Shown here: one piece after another, positions 1-14,100 of the stretch | Layout of the letters: every line of letters starts with the position of its first letter | How positions within the stretch are numbered: the stretch's first letter is position 1 | Assembly: GCF_027244095.1 (NCBI RefSeq) | Contig: NC_069662.1 | Span: forward strand, 9,822,501 to 9,886,500 | Reading direction: 5' to 3' | Source of the DNA: Hemicordylus capensis | Taxonomy: Eukaryota > Chordata > Lepidosauria > Squamata > Cordylidae | Length of the DNA: 64,000 bases | The notes under the pieces: model-generated | What the model was told of the DNA's origin: nothing | Database searches by the model: none | Seen by the model: only the letters and a program-made list of their open reading frames with translations | Program-made: the position numbers and the translations under genes

Positions 1-885
1 TCAAGCACCTTGCACAACCAAAGCGCGTTAGAAATCACCCTATAACTGTCCATCTCTGAGGACTCTAGGGAAGGATTCTAAGTAAAAGAGAACAGCCTAG
101 CTGATTTCTAAAATCACCTGGGCTGTCTCTCACAACCTTTCTGCGAGATATTATATGTCACATTGGACAGGAGACAGATAACAGCTGTAGGCCATACAGC
201 TCCAAGCAGCTTGTCTACCTTCTCAAAAATCACAAATTGAAACCAAACGGATCTAAACATACACAAGCAGCTACTGGACACCTCCACAATGGACCCTCCA
301 GTAATAGTGGAGACCAAGGAAGATCAGTTGGAAGACATTAAGGTCATTCTTAATGACCCCCTGCTAACTGAGCAATGAGGCACCTTTTTGAAAGTGGTGA
401 ATCTCTTTATTTAGCAGGGGAAGAGCAACAGGACCTATACATCTCCCGCACAGCATCCCTCCAGTGGCTGTTGCTGGAATCTGTCTTGTTTCTTTTTTAG
501 TTTAGCCCTTTGGGGACAGGGAGACATTTTATTTATATATTTGTATCAATGTAAACCAGTTTGGGAAATTTCCCCCCAAAATTGGTATATAAATATTCTT
601 CATATTAGTGTTCTTACAACTTTTAAACAGGGTAGGAATGGTGTGGGGGAGAAGGCAGGCTTGATCTTACCTTCCCGCAGATGATCTAAGGTCTGGTTAA
701 GGCCACAGGTCTTTTGTGCCTACACAGCCATCACTGCCAAGAGCCACGTGCCATGTGGAGGCAGGGGAAATGCAGCTCAGCTTCTAGGAATCCCTCCATG
801 CACTGTGCCAGGAGTGCAGTGCATTGGTGGATTTCCCCGTAAGCAAAGTGCTGGGCTATTTGAAGTGCTATTTCAAGTGCTGGGC
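1..885. repeat. V2R-A intron 4, paralogous to 22163-23060
   Basis: Matches V2R-B intron 4 from about 22163 with one extra piece in B near 22252-22310. It includes one copy of the short repeat listed at 365-610. No coding exon is seen. Confidence 0.75.
365..610 (+). repeat. Short interspersed repeat (SINE-like unit), copy 1
   Basis: Starts with an AACTG..GCAA..GAGGCACC head, contains CTTTATTTAGCAGGGG and TTTGGGGACAGGGAG, and ends in an A/T-rich tail. The same unit recurs at 13891-14118, 22565-22807, 33590-33722 (tail only) and 51562-51870. Family name unknown to me. Confidence 0.6.
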
Positions 886-886
886 T

Positions 887-1377
887 ACAGGTGAAACTCG
901 GAAAATTAGAATATCGTGCAAAAGTCCATTAATTTCAGTAATGCAAATTAAAAGGTGAAACTGATATATGAGACAGACGCATTACATGCAAAGCGAGATA
1001 AGTCAAGTCTTAATTTGTTATAATTGTGATGATCATGGAGTACAGCTCATGAAAACCCCAAATCCACAATCTCAGAAAATTAGAATATTACATGGAACCA
1101 AGAAGACAAGGATTGAAGAACAGAACAATATCGGACCTCTGAAAAGTATAAGCATGCATATGTATTCAGTACTTGGTTTGGGCCCCTTTTGCAGCAATTA
1201 CTGCCTCAATGCGGCGTGGCATGGATGCTATCAGCCTGTGGCACTGATGAGGTATTATGGAAGACCAGGATGCTTCGTTAGCGGCCTTCAGCAATTCTGC
1301 ATTGTTTGGTCTCATGTCTCTCATCCTTCTCTTGGCAATGCCCCATAGATTCTCTATGGGGTCAGGTCAGGCGAGTT
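887..1377 (-). mobile_element. Tc1-like DNA transposon fragment (transposase 3' end and one terminal repeat)
   Basis: Minus-strand reading gives broken Tc1 transposase C-terminal text (PDLTP, IENLWG-like part, LIASMPRRIEAVIAAKGAQT-type ending). It is followed by AT-rich sub-terminal DNA with repeated AAAATTAGAATAT and an AGGTGAAACT end. The 5' half and other terminus are missing. Absent from the matching place in V2R-B. Confidence 0.75.
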
Positions 1378-1860
1378 TCAGAAAGGAAAAAAACTGGTGT
1401 CAGTCCCCTGAACAACTCCACTGGACGTGAGCAGAAGAGAATCGAATCACTTCTTTGCAGCATGTGTGCAAGCATAAAGCTGTGTCCTGTTAGGTAGGAG
1501 CTGAGACTTCCTTCTCATGTGCTCTAGTCACCTAACTTGTTGCTTCATTATTAGTTACAGTGCTGTTACATCCCACTGGAGTCAAGTCAGTATGCCAGGG
1601 ATCTGGTCCTCATTAATGGTCAGCTCTTTGCCTACAGAAACCCGAGGATCGAGCTTTTCAATTTTGACTCTGATACAAAGGAGTTATTTTCTATGCCTTT
1701 TGCAAAGCTATGCGATTTTCTTGTGCCACCACAATTTTCCACATAGTACAAGGGCACCATTAGTCAGGAAGTACACCACCATTTGAAAGGGGCAGTTCCC
1801 ACTTTCCCCTTAAAAATGGTGCCTTCTGTTTCTTTGGACTGTCATGAATCTTGACGTTGG
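1378..1860. other. V2R-A intron 4 remainder, paralogous to 24275-24520
   Basis: Intronic DNA with duplicated partial matches to the exon 4 tail (the GGTCCTCATTAATGG motif recurs at about 1605 and 1915). This suggests an old internal duplication of the exon 4 end. A similar partial repeat is seen at 24475 in B and 40870 in C. Confidence 0.5.
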
Positions 1861-1885
1861 ATGAAATGTTCTGTTATATTCCTAC

Positions 1886-2113
1886 CTGGGTCAAGTCTCT
1901 GTGCCACTGGATTTGGTCCTCATTAATGGTTAACTCTTTGCCTGCAGGAGCCTGAGGATCCAGCCTTCCAATTTTGACTCGGACATAGGAGTCATTTTGG
2001 AAAGTGACCAAGTTGGTAACATCAAATCCAGCTGCTAATTCTCCATGTTTGTTAAACTTCATTTCGCCACCAACACTGTTGTTGAATGAGATGGTTTGAA
2101 GCAATGAATGGAG
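1886..2113 (-). CDS. V2R-A exon 4 (end of flytrap domain)
   Basis: 228 bp, open. It starts [13 protein letters not shown] after acceptor TTCTCTTTCCAG and ends QWHRDLTQ before donor GTAGGA. It contains [20 protein letters not shown]. It is the last exon of this gene inside the window. Confidence 0.92.
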
Positions 2114-5100
2114 CTGGAAAGAGAATCAATGAGAATTTAAAATGTGGTATTATTCGCACTCAGATATCTCAGATAACTGCAATTTTTCTCATTGGGGAAT
2201 CTGCATAAGAATGCACCTGTATAATGGACAATACTCCACTTTAGGTAACAGATGTTGGGAGAAGGCAGAAAACCAGTAGTCATAAGAACAGCCCTGCTGG
2301 ATCAGGCACAAGGCCTATCTAGTCCAGCACCCTGTTTCACACAGTGGCCCACTAGATGCCTCTGGGGAGGCCACAGGCTAGAGGTATGTGCCTGCCCTCT
2401 CTCCTGCTGTTGCTCCCCTGCAACTCATATTGAGAGGCATCTTGCCTCTGAGGCTGGAGATGTCCCACAGCCACCAGCCTAGTAGCCATTGATAGCCCTG
2501 TCCTCCATGAATTTGTTTACGCCCCTTTTAAAGCCATCCAAGCTGGTGGCCATCACCACATCCCATGGCAAAGAATTCCATAATTATGATTATGTGCTGT
2601 GTGAAAAATGAATTCCTCTTGTCGGTCCTAAATTTTCCATCTTTCAGTTTCATGGGGTGACCCCTGGTTCTAGTGTTGTGAGAGAGGGAGAAAAATTTCT
2701 CTCTGTCCACCCACTCCATGACATGCATAATTTTATACACCTCAATCATGTCTCCCCTTTGTTACCTCTTTTCCAAGGTAAAATCCTCAGATGCTGTAGC
2801 CTTGCCTCATAAGGAAGGTGCTCCAGGCGCCTGATCATCTTGGTTGCCCTCTTCTGCACCTTTCTCCAGTTCTACAATATTCTTCTTAAGATACGGTGAC
2901 CAAAGCTGTACGAAGTACTCCAGATATGTTCGCACCATGGATTTGTATAAGGGCATTATTATATTAGCATTTTTATTTTTAATCCCCTTCCTAATGATTC
3001 CTAGCATGGAATTAGCTTTTTGTACAGCTGCCGCTCACTGAGATGACACTTTCAATGAGCTTGTCCACCATGACCCCAAGATCTCTCTCCTGGTCAGTCA
3101 CTGACAGCTCAGATCCTATCAGCATATATGTGAAGTTGGTGTTTTTTGCCCCAATGTGCATCACTTTACACTTGCTTACATTGTACTGCATTTGCCATTT
3201 TGCCACCCACTCACCCAGTTTGGAGAGTCCTTTTTGGAGCTCCTCACAATCTGTTAGTTAGTGAACTTGACACTAGTAGAAATTTTGCCTCTCTGTCATT
3301 ACCTGGATGTGAATTTACCCAGTCTATGTGTGGGTAGTTGAAGTCACCATTTATTACTGCCCTGTCTCTCTTATCTGTTTCTCCAACTGCAGGTCACTCT
3401 CAGTGCTTTGATCTGGAGGGTGATAGCACATCCCTAGTAACACACTTCCTTTTAGTCCTGATTCTGTGGAGGACTCCAGTCTACCTAGTTTTCTAGCTTA
3501 TTGGAATCTATCCCTTCTTTGATATACAGTGTCACTCCTCCCCCAAACCTTCCCTCCCAGCCCCTTCTATAGAGTTTATTGGGGGATTGGGGAACAATCG
3601 TGTTCCACTGGTTCTCACCATTCCGCCAGGTTTCTGTTACACCCACTATATATATGTTTTCATTAGTAACCAAGTACTCCAGTTCACCTATCTTGGCTCA
3701 GAGGCTTCTGGCATTGGTATACAGAAACCTATATTCCGGGTCCCTCACCTGGTGTTGGCATGTGCCATCCCCCTTACCATCATTTGACCCATCAACTCCT
3801 GGATCTACTCTGTCCCCTTTTGGTTTATCTAAAACATGTTCACCCTCACACCTTAGGAGATTTTGCTGGCCGAAGCAGATACCACTCAGTTCCTGCCAGC
3901 AACCCCCCAGGCATCATTTTAAAAGCTGCTCTGTGACCTTCTTGATGTTAAGCGCCAGCAGTCTGGTTCCATCTTGGTTCAAGTAGAGCACGTCCCTTTT
4001 GTACAGGCTTTACTTCCCCCCAAATGTATCCCAGTGCCTAACAAATCTAAACCCCTCCTCCCAGCACCACCGTCTCATCCACGCAGAGACCCCTCAGCTC
4101 CTCCTGTCTTGCTGTCCCTGCATGTGGAACAGGAAACACTTTAGAGAATGCTACCTTGGGGGTCCTGGATTTCAGTATGCTACCTATCAGCCTAAATTTG
4201 GCTTCCAAGACCTCCCAACGGGGGCGCATTATCCAAGGAAGGGGTCCCTGCTAAGGGAGTATTTCCCTCTGCCTCAGACCAATGTCCTCCTTCTCTGAGA
4301 CCCTCATTCTCCATGAGAGCAGAAGCGCCTTCAGCCTGGGAGTGGGATGCCTCTACCACATCGCTGAGAGTCTCATCCACACACCTCTCTGCCTCCTTAA
4401 GATTCTCCAGGTCAGCCACCTTGGCTTCAAGGGAACGAACTTGTTCCCTGAGAGCCAAGAGCTCTTTGCACCAAGTGCACACCCACGACTTCTGCCCCTC
4501 AGGCAGATAGTCATACATGTGACACTCTGCAATACACTGGGAAGTCCCCTCTCCCCTGCTGGCATTCGATGTTCATAATTAGGGTTTTTGTGTGTGTGGC
4601 TATTTAGAGTATATGGGGTTTGAAGCTAGGTACTGGGTACAGTTGTCAGCTAATTAATGGTTTTACTTTTGTCCTCCAAGAAAATTACACAAGTTAGGTA
4701 GTACTCACCTTATTCTTGTATCTGGTGTCTCTACTGTGATGAAGGGGCACTACTTGTGTACCTCCCCACAGAGTTTCCTGACAAACTCCTGCTAAACTCC
4801 TGCAAAACTCCTTCATTATCTCTTTGCAAACTCCTGTTAGGAATGCTCCTGGGAGCAACGCTCCTCTGGTCCAAGACTTGTATTCAACACCAGCAGGTCC
4901 GGCCTGGTTCGGGGGGGTGGGTGGGATCCGTGAATTTTTTTAAATTTTTTCTAAAAAAGATTTAAAATACCTGTAGCCCCTTCAGGGGGCTTCCTGTAGG
5001 TCTCTGTGTGTGTGTGTCCTCAAAGGTTCCCCCTCCCACTGCCGGCCTTTCAAATCACCACCACAGCTGGGTAAATTCAGTATTTTCGGCCCTTTCGGGC

Positions 5101-8100
5101 CTCCATAAAGGTGCGTGGTAGCCATTTTGGCCACCGTCACACATGTTTACATGGCCTCTGGCATGACCCCTGGCTTCGCAGAAGTCCTTTGCTCATGCGT
5201 GCCTCTGCGTGGCCGGAGGCCATGCCAGGTCTTGCAGAGGACATGTACGCATGTGCGCCAGCGGCAAAAATGGCTGCTGCACGCCTTTTTGGAGGCCCGA
5301 AAGGGCCAAAAATACTGCATTTACCCGGCCATGGCGGTGATTTGATAGGCCGGCAGGGGGAGGAGGAACCTTTGCAGATCCCCCTTGGTCTACCGGAATC
5401 CCCCCGAAGGGGCTACAGGTATTTTAATTTTTTTTAAAAAATTTTTTTTGACAAATTCACGGGCCTGTCTGGAGGTTCAGTTCCAGTCTGGATGGAACTG
5501 GGGTGGGGGGATGTGGTGGTGGTTCGGTTTGAATCTCTGGACCAAACCTCCAGACTGCCGGACCGCTGGACCAGTCCACACATCCCTATCTCCTTCCCCT
5601 CTTGTTTTCTTGGAGATTTATTTATTTATTTTATTTCCTTGCTGTGTTCCCTTGCTTGATATCTACTTTAGGAGAAGGAATCATTTCAGGAGTTGGGAAT
5701 GATGTTGGGGGAACAAGCTTTTTGCTTACAAATATTGTGTGTGGGGGTGCATCAATATCTAACAAAGGAAGGGAGGAAGGAATATGAGGTGTGTGAGAGA
5801 GAAAGAGACAAGAGAGATGGGTTCATATGTTCTATTGGCATTTTCTGGTCAACAGCTTGGTTTCAAGTCAAAGCATGATACAGCAGCACAAGCTCTGACA
5901 ATAGCATTTGGCCAGAGAAGAGCCATTACCTTCCAGGGTTCCATATGCAGAGGGATCCGTCCTCTCCATTCCTCCAATGTTCTGTGTCTGGATCTAGAGG
6001 AAAGTCTTATATGTAAGGCATGTGCAAGAGCATAGACAGCATTATAGATACTGTAGCTGTGGCCGGTCATGCTCATTTCAAACAAAGGGGCAGGAAGGTT
6101 CTCTAGCTTCTCTACTCCAGTACAGGTTTGATAGATGCTATTAAAAGAACACTGAAATGCTTCCTCCCAGAAAACCTTGATAAATCCATCTCTTCCTGCT
6201 TCGAATGGGTTGATCATCTGGAGAAATTCCTGGAAGCCTGGATGCTGCTTTGTGTGTATGGTGAAAGAAAGAGCACCATGGAACACACCATCATGGAATG
6301 TTTGCATATGTGACCACTTTTGAATGGCATCATATAGGAACTCAATCTGGGCTGTTGTAATCCATACTTTCCCTCTAGGAAACTTGGATCCAGGAATTAG
6401 TTGGTAAATTGTTGTTAGAACTATAACATTTCCCAACCATATTATGGACGTAGCTTCTCCATAAATGATAACAGAAATGGCTTTGCTCTCCAGGAAAACT
6501 GAAATTATTTTAGAAACATCATGAAAAAATTCATCTGTAGATAAGACTTTGGTAACAGGTCTTACTGTGAAGGCTGAACAGATTCCATTCTGAGAAAGCA
6601 AAGACTCTAAAACCTGCAGGAAATGACCTCCACCATCATTGTGCATATGAATGAGCCCTACCCATTTCCACCCAAAATAAAGAAGTAACTGGAGAATCCC
6701 ACGATATTGAAGGGCTTCATTGGGAAATGTGTGGTAAAAGGAAGTGGAATAGGTTTGATCCATCAGTGCTGGTTCAAAGGAGCCATATGAAAACTAAACA
6801 AAACAACATTTTAAAAGATCTTAATGTTAGAGAAGGAATCCGGGTTTCTGGTTTTCCCCCAACTCGTATTTGTTACTCATGTTTTCCTCCCTTATTCTCC
6901 ACATTACATTTTGGTAGACAGGTATCCTCATCATAAACTATTGTTTATTTTTCCAAAACGTCAAAAATATTCATGCCAGACATGAAATAATTATGTAATT
7001 ATTATCAAAGTGTCAAAGTGCAATTTAGATATCTTTCAGCTGAAAGGAAGATGGAAAGATTTGCATTTAAGCTCTGTCTGCTGGGGTAGGGGGAAAGGAG
7101 AAGCTTTTCCTGTCCTGGACTTGCAGCGGATGAATGCTCAGTTTCACTGTTCAGTTCTTGTCTCTTAGGGAACTCTTGATGTACAGAACTCCTAGCAGAT
7201 GAGAGGTAGAAATGGCAGCTCTTGCTGCGCATCCCAGTTTTCTGAGTATAGCTCAGATCAGGGGAGCAAGTAGATAGAAAGGAATCCTGAACTCAAGATA
7301 TCCAAGTCAGGAGGGAGAAAGTGAGGTGGTGAGGGCGCCTCCAGCAACTCAGATCCTATTCCAGCAGCCCTCACACTGGAGGATGTGGAGGACAAATACC
7401 CCACCTCTGAAGGGTGCAGAGGGAGAGTAAGATTTATTTATTTATTTTATTTATATACTGCCTGATTCCAAAGACTCTAGGCAGTTTACAAAAACCAGTG
7501 TACTGGTTGTATTTTGGTTGTTCATGAGAAGCAATCTATGGATATCCCAGCAGGAGAAAATAGGAAAAGACCAGTGATGTACTACAGATGGTTGATCCAC
7601 TGATGTCAGACTTAGTGAAGCTAACATGTTGTTGTGGTTGCTGCTCTTGTGATCCTTTTGGCTTTATTCTGTGGGCTAAAGTCCCTGCTTTTGCAAAGTT
7701 ATATGCCACTGAATGTTATAGTCGTTCCAAACACTAGGTCTGACATTGGGGGAGGGGTTTGTTTTTTCTGCCATAACTCGGGAGCACAGAACTATACAGT
7801 TCCTCAGGCTAGTTTTGAGACACTATCATTATCTGAGGAAAGAGAACTGAAGTTTCCAAAGACAAAAAGGGTATCCACCCCCACCACAAACACGCACATC
7901 CCAAAGAGCTTTAAATAGGCATGAGATAGATGGCAGCCCACCATCGAAAGCCCATTCATTTGGACTTCTGGTTGGACTGCTAACGAGGCTGCATGCTTCC
8001 CGACAGGGGAGACCAAGGAGGAGTACTTTAAGGGGTTTTTGAGGCTTCACACACACCGCCACGCCACCCTAGATTAAAGGGTTTGGATCAAGATTGCCCA

Positions 8101-11100
8101 GATTCCCCCTGAGCCGTCTCCTTAATTTAGAGCTGTGTTGAAGAGCGCAGTTCTGATTTAAGTTGAGCGGTGGGGGCTGGGAGACATCAAGCTGCATTCC
8201 TCCATCGGAAATCCTTTTGACTGAAGCTGGTTGGCATCTAATCTCTACGGTTTGGATTTAATTAATTACTTAAAGTTCAAGAAGCTCACCTCTCAGCGTG
8301 ATTAAGGATAACTTGCTGGAATTTCGCCTGTTTTTGTTGGAAGGACTTCACAGAACTCAAGCCGTTGCTGTAAGTTTTCTAACTATAAATCAAGGATGGA
8401 AATTCAATCTTCTTACTAAATGCTGGAATTAAAAAACTGAACTGATGTCTAAAAGTTTTAAAACTTTTTAAAAAAGTATATTAGTGGGAATTATTATCAT
8501 TCTTTCCCACTGCTGTTTGAAAGAGTTTATGGAAGAAGCGTTTTGCTGTTTGCTATTGAATATGTCCATCATGAAGTCAGCCAATTAAAGGAAGAAGGCG
8601 TTCCACTCTACCGTGGGAAAATTTAATTGGCAGTGGTAAGATATAAGACTTGTGGTGTGGAGCTGACTCTATTTGGAAAATAACCACAGGCTCTTACTTT
8701 CTCTCTCGAGACCAAGGACATTGAACCCTGCTGTGAGGCTGCTGGAAAGTGCTCTATTCCCCCCCTTCTTTTCTCTACTACAAAGAGAGAGAGAGAAAAG
8801 GGATAATGCAAAGAAAACAACAACAGAGTCAGATACAAACCCACCTACAACCTAGGAGACTTTCTGTTCCAAATCCAGGTCTGGGTGAAGGAAAAATGTC
8901 TACAGATTTAGATCAGACATTATTAGCCATGAAACAACTATTGGAAACTAATACAACCACCCTTCAACAAGTTAGTCAAGATATCCTACAAGTTAAACAA
9001 GATATCCAACAAGTTAGACAAGATACACAAACACTAAATGATAGAACATCAAATATTGAGGAAACAGTTAAGAAATTAGCACAAGACAACAAAGAATTCA
9101 AAACAAGGGTTGATACTCTGGAGCACGATGTGGGGTTATTAAGAGATGACAGGGAAAAACTATTAGATCAAATGGCACTGTTGGAACTCAGACAAAAAGA
9201 GAGATTTTTAAGGTTTAGAGGTATTCCAGAAAAAGCTGGTCAGGATATTAAAAAATTGCTTGGGGAGGAGCTTGCATCACTTTTGGGAATTTCAGGTGAA
9301 GAGATGGATGCGCAGATTGATACAGCTTTTCGTTTAAATTCGGAATTTGCCGCAAGAAATAAATTAGCTAGGGATTGTTTGGTACAATTCAATTCAAAAT
9401 CAATCACTGAGCGGATTTTTCAAGCCCATTTTGCCAAAGCCCTCATTATTGAAACTCAGCAGAATTTTTTTTTGAAAGAAATACCGTCCAGAATTTTAAG
9501 GAAATGTAAGGATTACAAATTTTTGACAGATGCTTTGAATGCCAATGGAATACGTTTCAGGTGGGAAATACCTGAGGGAGTCTCCCTTTTCTACAAGGGC
9601 AAGAAGAACAGATTCACAGAATTCCTCAAAGCGCAAGAATTTTGGTGAAAATACAAAAAAAAAAAAAATCTTCCGAGCAGCCAGCTCCCTCAACACATAA
9701 TTCTAGTTAGATTAGATGGATTACAAGATGCAAGATTACAAGATACTTTCTTGGAACATAAATGGGTTAAATACTAAAACAAAAAGGAATCGAGTTTTTC
9801 ATTTTCTTAAGAAACAAAATTTGGACATTTTGTGTTTACAAGAGACACACATTAGAAAACAAGATAGAAAATTTTTGGTCAACAAGGCTTTAGGACAAGA
9901 ATTTGTTTCCTCAGATAAGAAAAAAAAAAGAGGGGTAGTATTTTATGTTAAACAACAATTCGAACCCAAGTTGATTTTTAAAGATGAAGAAGGTAGGCTA
10001 CTAGCCTTGGAAATTTTAATTTTTGGAATTAAAATGGTGATAATTGGAATTTATGCACCTAATGAAAAGAAAGTTGAATTTTATAATTATTTGGAACAGA
10101 AGATGGCTGAGTTATCGAATGTTAACCTGATTATATTGGGATACTTTAATGGTGTTGTCTCTACATCTTTGGATAGAAAATCTGATATATCTGAAAGGAA
10201 CGTATAAGGCAAGCTCCCTAAAGCATTTTTTGATTTAGCAGAACATATGGATCTTTACGATTTGTGGAGAATTAAAAATTTAAATGCAAAAGAATATACC
10301 TACTTCTCTGAAAGATATCAATCTCACTCAAGGATAGATATGGTTTGGACATCAAAATCTATTATGCCATGTATAAAAAGAATGGATATTTTACCCAGGA
10401 CTTTTTCAGATCATAATCCAATTTGTTTTACATGGAAGAAGAAAGGAATGGTTTCATTTCATTGGAGATTGAATGAGTATCTGCTTAAAAAATCAGATGT
10501 TGTGGAGAAAGCTAAAAAGAAGCTAAAGGACTATTTTGAACTGAATTTAAATCAAGGAATGGACAATAAAACAATCTGGGATGCAGGTAAAGCGGTCATG
10601 AGAGGTTTCTTTATACAGCAAAATGCATACTTTAAGAAGCAAAGAGGATTGAAAAAAGAGACATTACTGATGCAGATTTCTAAAAAGGAAAGAGAATTAT
10701 TATGGGCTATGGATAAGAAGATGATTACTCAAGCTATCAAAATGCTCCAACAACAACTTTCTATGTTAGTAGCAAATGAAGTTAAAATATGTCAACTTAA
10801 AATATGTCAAGCAAAGGTCATTTGAGTTCGCAAATAAACCAGGCAAGTTGTTGGCTTGGAAAATTAGATCTGAGGAAAATAATAATTACATATCCAAAAT
10901 ACTTACAAAAAATGGGCTTTCTTATGATGGTAAAGAAATAAGAGGAGAATTTTTAAAATACTATTCAGAACTATATAAAGGAAATATAGTAGAAGATGTA
11001 AAAATTGAGCAATTTCTTAAGACCAAAAATATTCCAAAACTTTCTAAGGAACACATAGAAATTATGAATGCTCCGATAACAATAGTGGAAGTAACTGAAG

Positions 11101-14100
11101 CAATAAATCAAAGCAAGACCAATAAGGCGCCAGGACCCGATGGGCTATCAGCTTTGTACTACAAATCATTTAAAGATCAAATTTTACAGCCTTTGCAATG
11201 GACTATGAATGACATTTTGCAAAGAGGGATTATGCCGGAGTCTTGGAAGTATGTGAACATTGCAGTAATCCCAAAACCGGATCAAGACTTAGCGCAAGTT
11301 AAAAATTATAGGCCAATCTCACTTTTAAATAATGATTATAAACTTTTTGCCACCATTTTGGCAAGAAGAATGAAGGCCATATTAAGACTCTTTATTCATG
11401 AGGATCAAGCTGGCTTTTTGCCAAAGAGACAATTAAGAGATAATGTGGGAACAGTTTTGAAAGTATTGGAGTATTATGAAAAACATAATGACAAACAGAT
11501 GGCTATGATTTTTTTGGACGCAGACAAAGCTTTTGATAACATTTCCTGGCAATTTATGTGGAGGTTATTAGATGCAATGGGTGTTGGCAACAATTTTATT
11601 AGGGCTATCAAGACAATTTATTCGGAGCAATATGCTAAGATTATTGTAAATGGGGAACTATCAGATAATTGTAAAATACAAAAAGGGACTAGAAAAGGAT
11701 GTCCACTTTCCCCATTACTTTTCATATTAGTTTTAAAAGTGCTCTGTAGAAATATTAGAGAAGATGATCAAATACAAGGCCCGAAAATTGGGAAACAAGA
11801 GTATAAACTAAGAGCCTTTGCGGATGATGTTGTGTTCTTTTTAGAAAATCCATTGGACAAGATTGGAAGACTCTTGGAAAAAATACAACAATTTGGCCAA
11901 TTGGCTGGGTTTTATATAAATAAGACTAAAATGAAGGTGTTGACTAAAAATATGGATCAGAAATCTAAGGATAGATTCTTTGAAATAAGTGAGTTGAAAG
12001 TGGAGAAGAAAATTAAATATCTGGGTGTTTGGCTGACAAACAATAATTCTTTGTTGTTCTCAAATAATTATATTAAAATATGGAATACAGAAAAAACTGA
12101 TTTACAAAGATGGTCCAATATGAACTTATCTTTAATGGGAAGAATTTCAGTGGTGAAAATGAATGTCTTGCCTAAAATGTTATTTCTTTTTCAGACTATT
12201 CCTATAATCAATACTTTAACTTGTTTTAAGCAATGGCAGAAGAACATAACTAAATTTGTTTGGCAAGGGAAAAGACCAAGAATTAATTTAAAAAATTTAA
12301 CAGATGCAAAGGAAAGAGGTGGTCTTACTCTACCAGACTTAAGGTTGTATTTTGATGCTGTTTGTTTGACGTGGTTAAAAGAATGGATAACATTAAGAAA
12401 TTCTAGATTACTTGATCTGGAGGGATTTGACAGAAGGTTTGGATGGCATCCATATTTGTGGTATGACAAAAGTAAAGTATATAAAGATTTTCTTAACCAC
12501 TATATAAGAAGGAGTTTAATCAGAGTCTGGGTAAAATATAAAAAATGGCTGGAACCTAAAACTCCGTTATGGGTATCTCCAATTGAAGCTTTAGCACGTA
12601 AAGAGGTAAACATGCAATCGCAATGGGGTACTTATAGGGATCTGTTATATTTTCAAGAAAAGGACTGTAAGTTAAAAAGTTTAACTGAAGTACAAAATTT
12701 GGTTAGTGATTGATTTCAGTACCATCAGCTAAATGAAATTTATAAGAAGGATCTTAAAGTTGGATTTGAGGATCAGACGCTGAGATTTGAGAAGGAGCTG
12801 TGTGAAAATGATGAAAAATTAGTTTCTAAAATGTATAAGCTCTTGCTTTTGGAGGAGACAAGAGACGAAGTGGTTAAAACGACTATGGTAAAATGGGCTC
12901 AAGATGTGGGGTGCAATATAGAAATGGCAGCCTGGGAAAAATTATGGAAAACTGATTTAAAGTTCACTGCATGTTATGTTCTAAAAGAAAATTATTATGA
13001 AATGATGTATAGGTGGTATTTGACACCAAAAAAACTGGCATTAATGTATAAAAATGTTTCAAACAAATGTGGACACTCTGAAGGAACTTTTTTCATATGT
13101 GGTGGACTTGTAGGAAGGCTAAGGCCTTTTGTGACATGATATATAATGAGTTAAAGAAAATATTTAAAATGACATTTCCTAAGAAGCCAGAATCCTTCCT
13201 GCTGGGAATAACGCAAGGAGTGTTTTCTACAACTAATTTAACATTTTTTATGTATGCTACCACGGCGGCCAGAATAATATATGCACAGAAATGGAAGAGT
13301 AATGAACTGCCTTCAAAAGAAGATTGGTTGATAAAAATTTTGGAATATGCGGAGATGGCAAAACTTACAGAACTGATAAGAGACCAAAATTTAGAATGCT
13401 TTAAAGAAGATTGGAAACTATTCTTATTATATCTAAAGAACTATTTTCCTAATATTGATTTTACAACAGGGTTTGAAATCTAGTAATATTAGCAGGTTGG
13501 GTAGATCAAAATCGTGTTTGTAAGGTTTAGATCTATGTTTTGAATTATTATTATAGCAAGGGTTAATTTTATAGTTGGTGATTCACGAGGAGGTGTGAGT
13601 GGGAAGTCCATATTTGTTCAATATGTTGTGAATGTTAAGATATTGTTAAAATTAATAAAAATTTAATTTTTTTAAAAAAGAAAGCCCATTCATTTCTGGG
13701 GTGGTTTTTCTCCTGAATCATTGTTGGGGTTTGTGATTATTTAGCATAGCTCCAAAAGGAAGCTACCCACTCCAATTACAGAGTGAGGCGCTGTGTTTTG
13801 TCATTGCAGTTATTTAGAAAACCTACATGCAGATGGTTGTACAATCTAAACTATATAGAGTTATTATAATTTTGCACAGTTACCATTTCTAACTTGGCAA
13901 AGAGGCATCTTTATCTAGCAGGGCGAGAGTAAGTGGCCCTATCCACCCCCAGCACAGGACCTCCAGTGACTGTTGCTGGTGTCTATCTGGTGTTTCATTT
14001 TAGATTGTGAGCCATTTGGGGACAGGGAGCCATCTTATTTATTTATTTGTAATTTCTCTATGTAAAATGCTTTGGAAACTTTTGTTGAAAAGTGTTATAT

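Larger units (their letters stand above)
7962..13679 (+). mobile_element. Near full-length L1 LINE (squamate type), 5.7 kb
   Basis: L1 clade non-LTR retrotransposon in V2R-A intron 2, antisense to the gene. Layout is a 5' UTR (to about 8805), ORF1, a short gap, ORF2, a 3' UTR and an A/T-rich tail. Perfect 16-bp target duplications flank it and V2R-B lacks it, so it inserted after the A/B split or into A alone. ORF1 is open; ORF2 carries two in-frame stops and two frameshifts, so this copy is not autonomous. Confidence 0.93.

Noticed and set aside
968-1348. 126-codon plus-strand frame
   Set aside because: It is the antisense of a Tc1 transposase end and its terminal repeat.
3579-4298. Plus-strand frames of 99-135 codons
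   Set aside because: Antisense shadows of the CR1 element on the minus strand.
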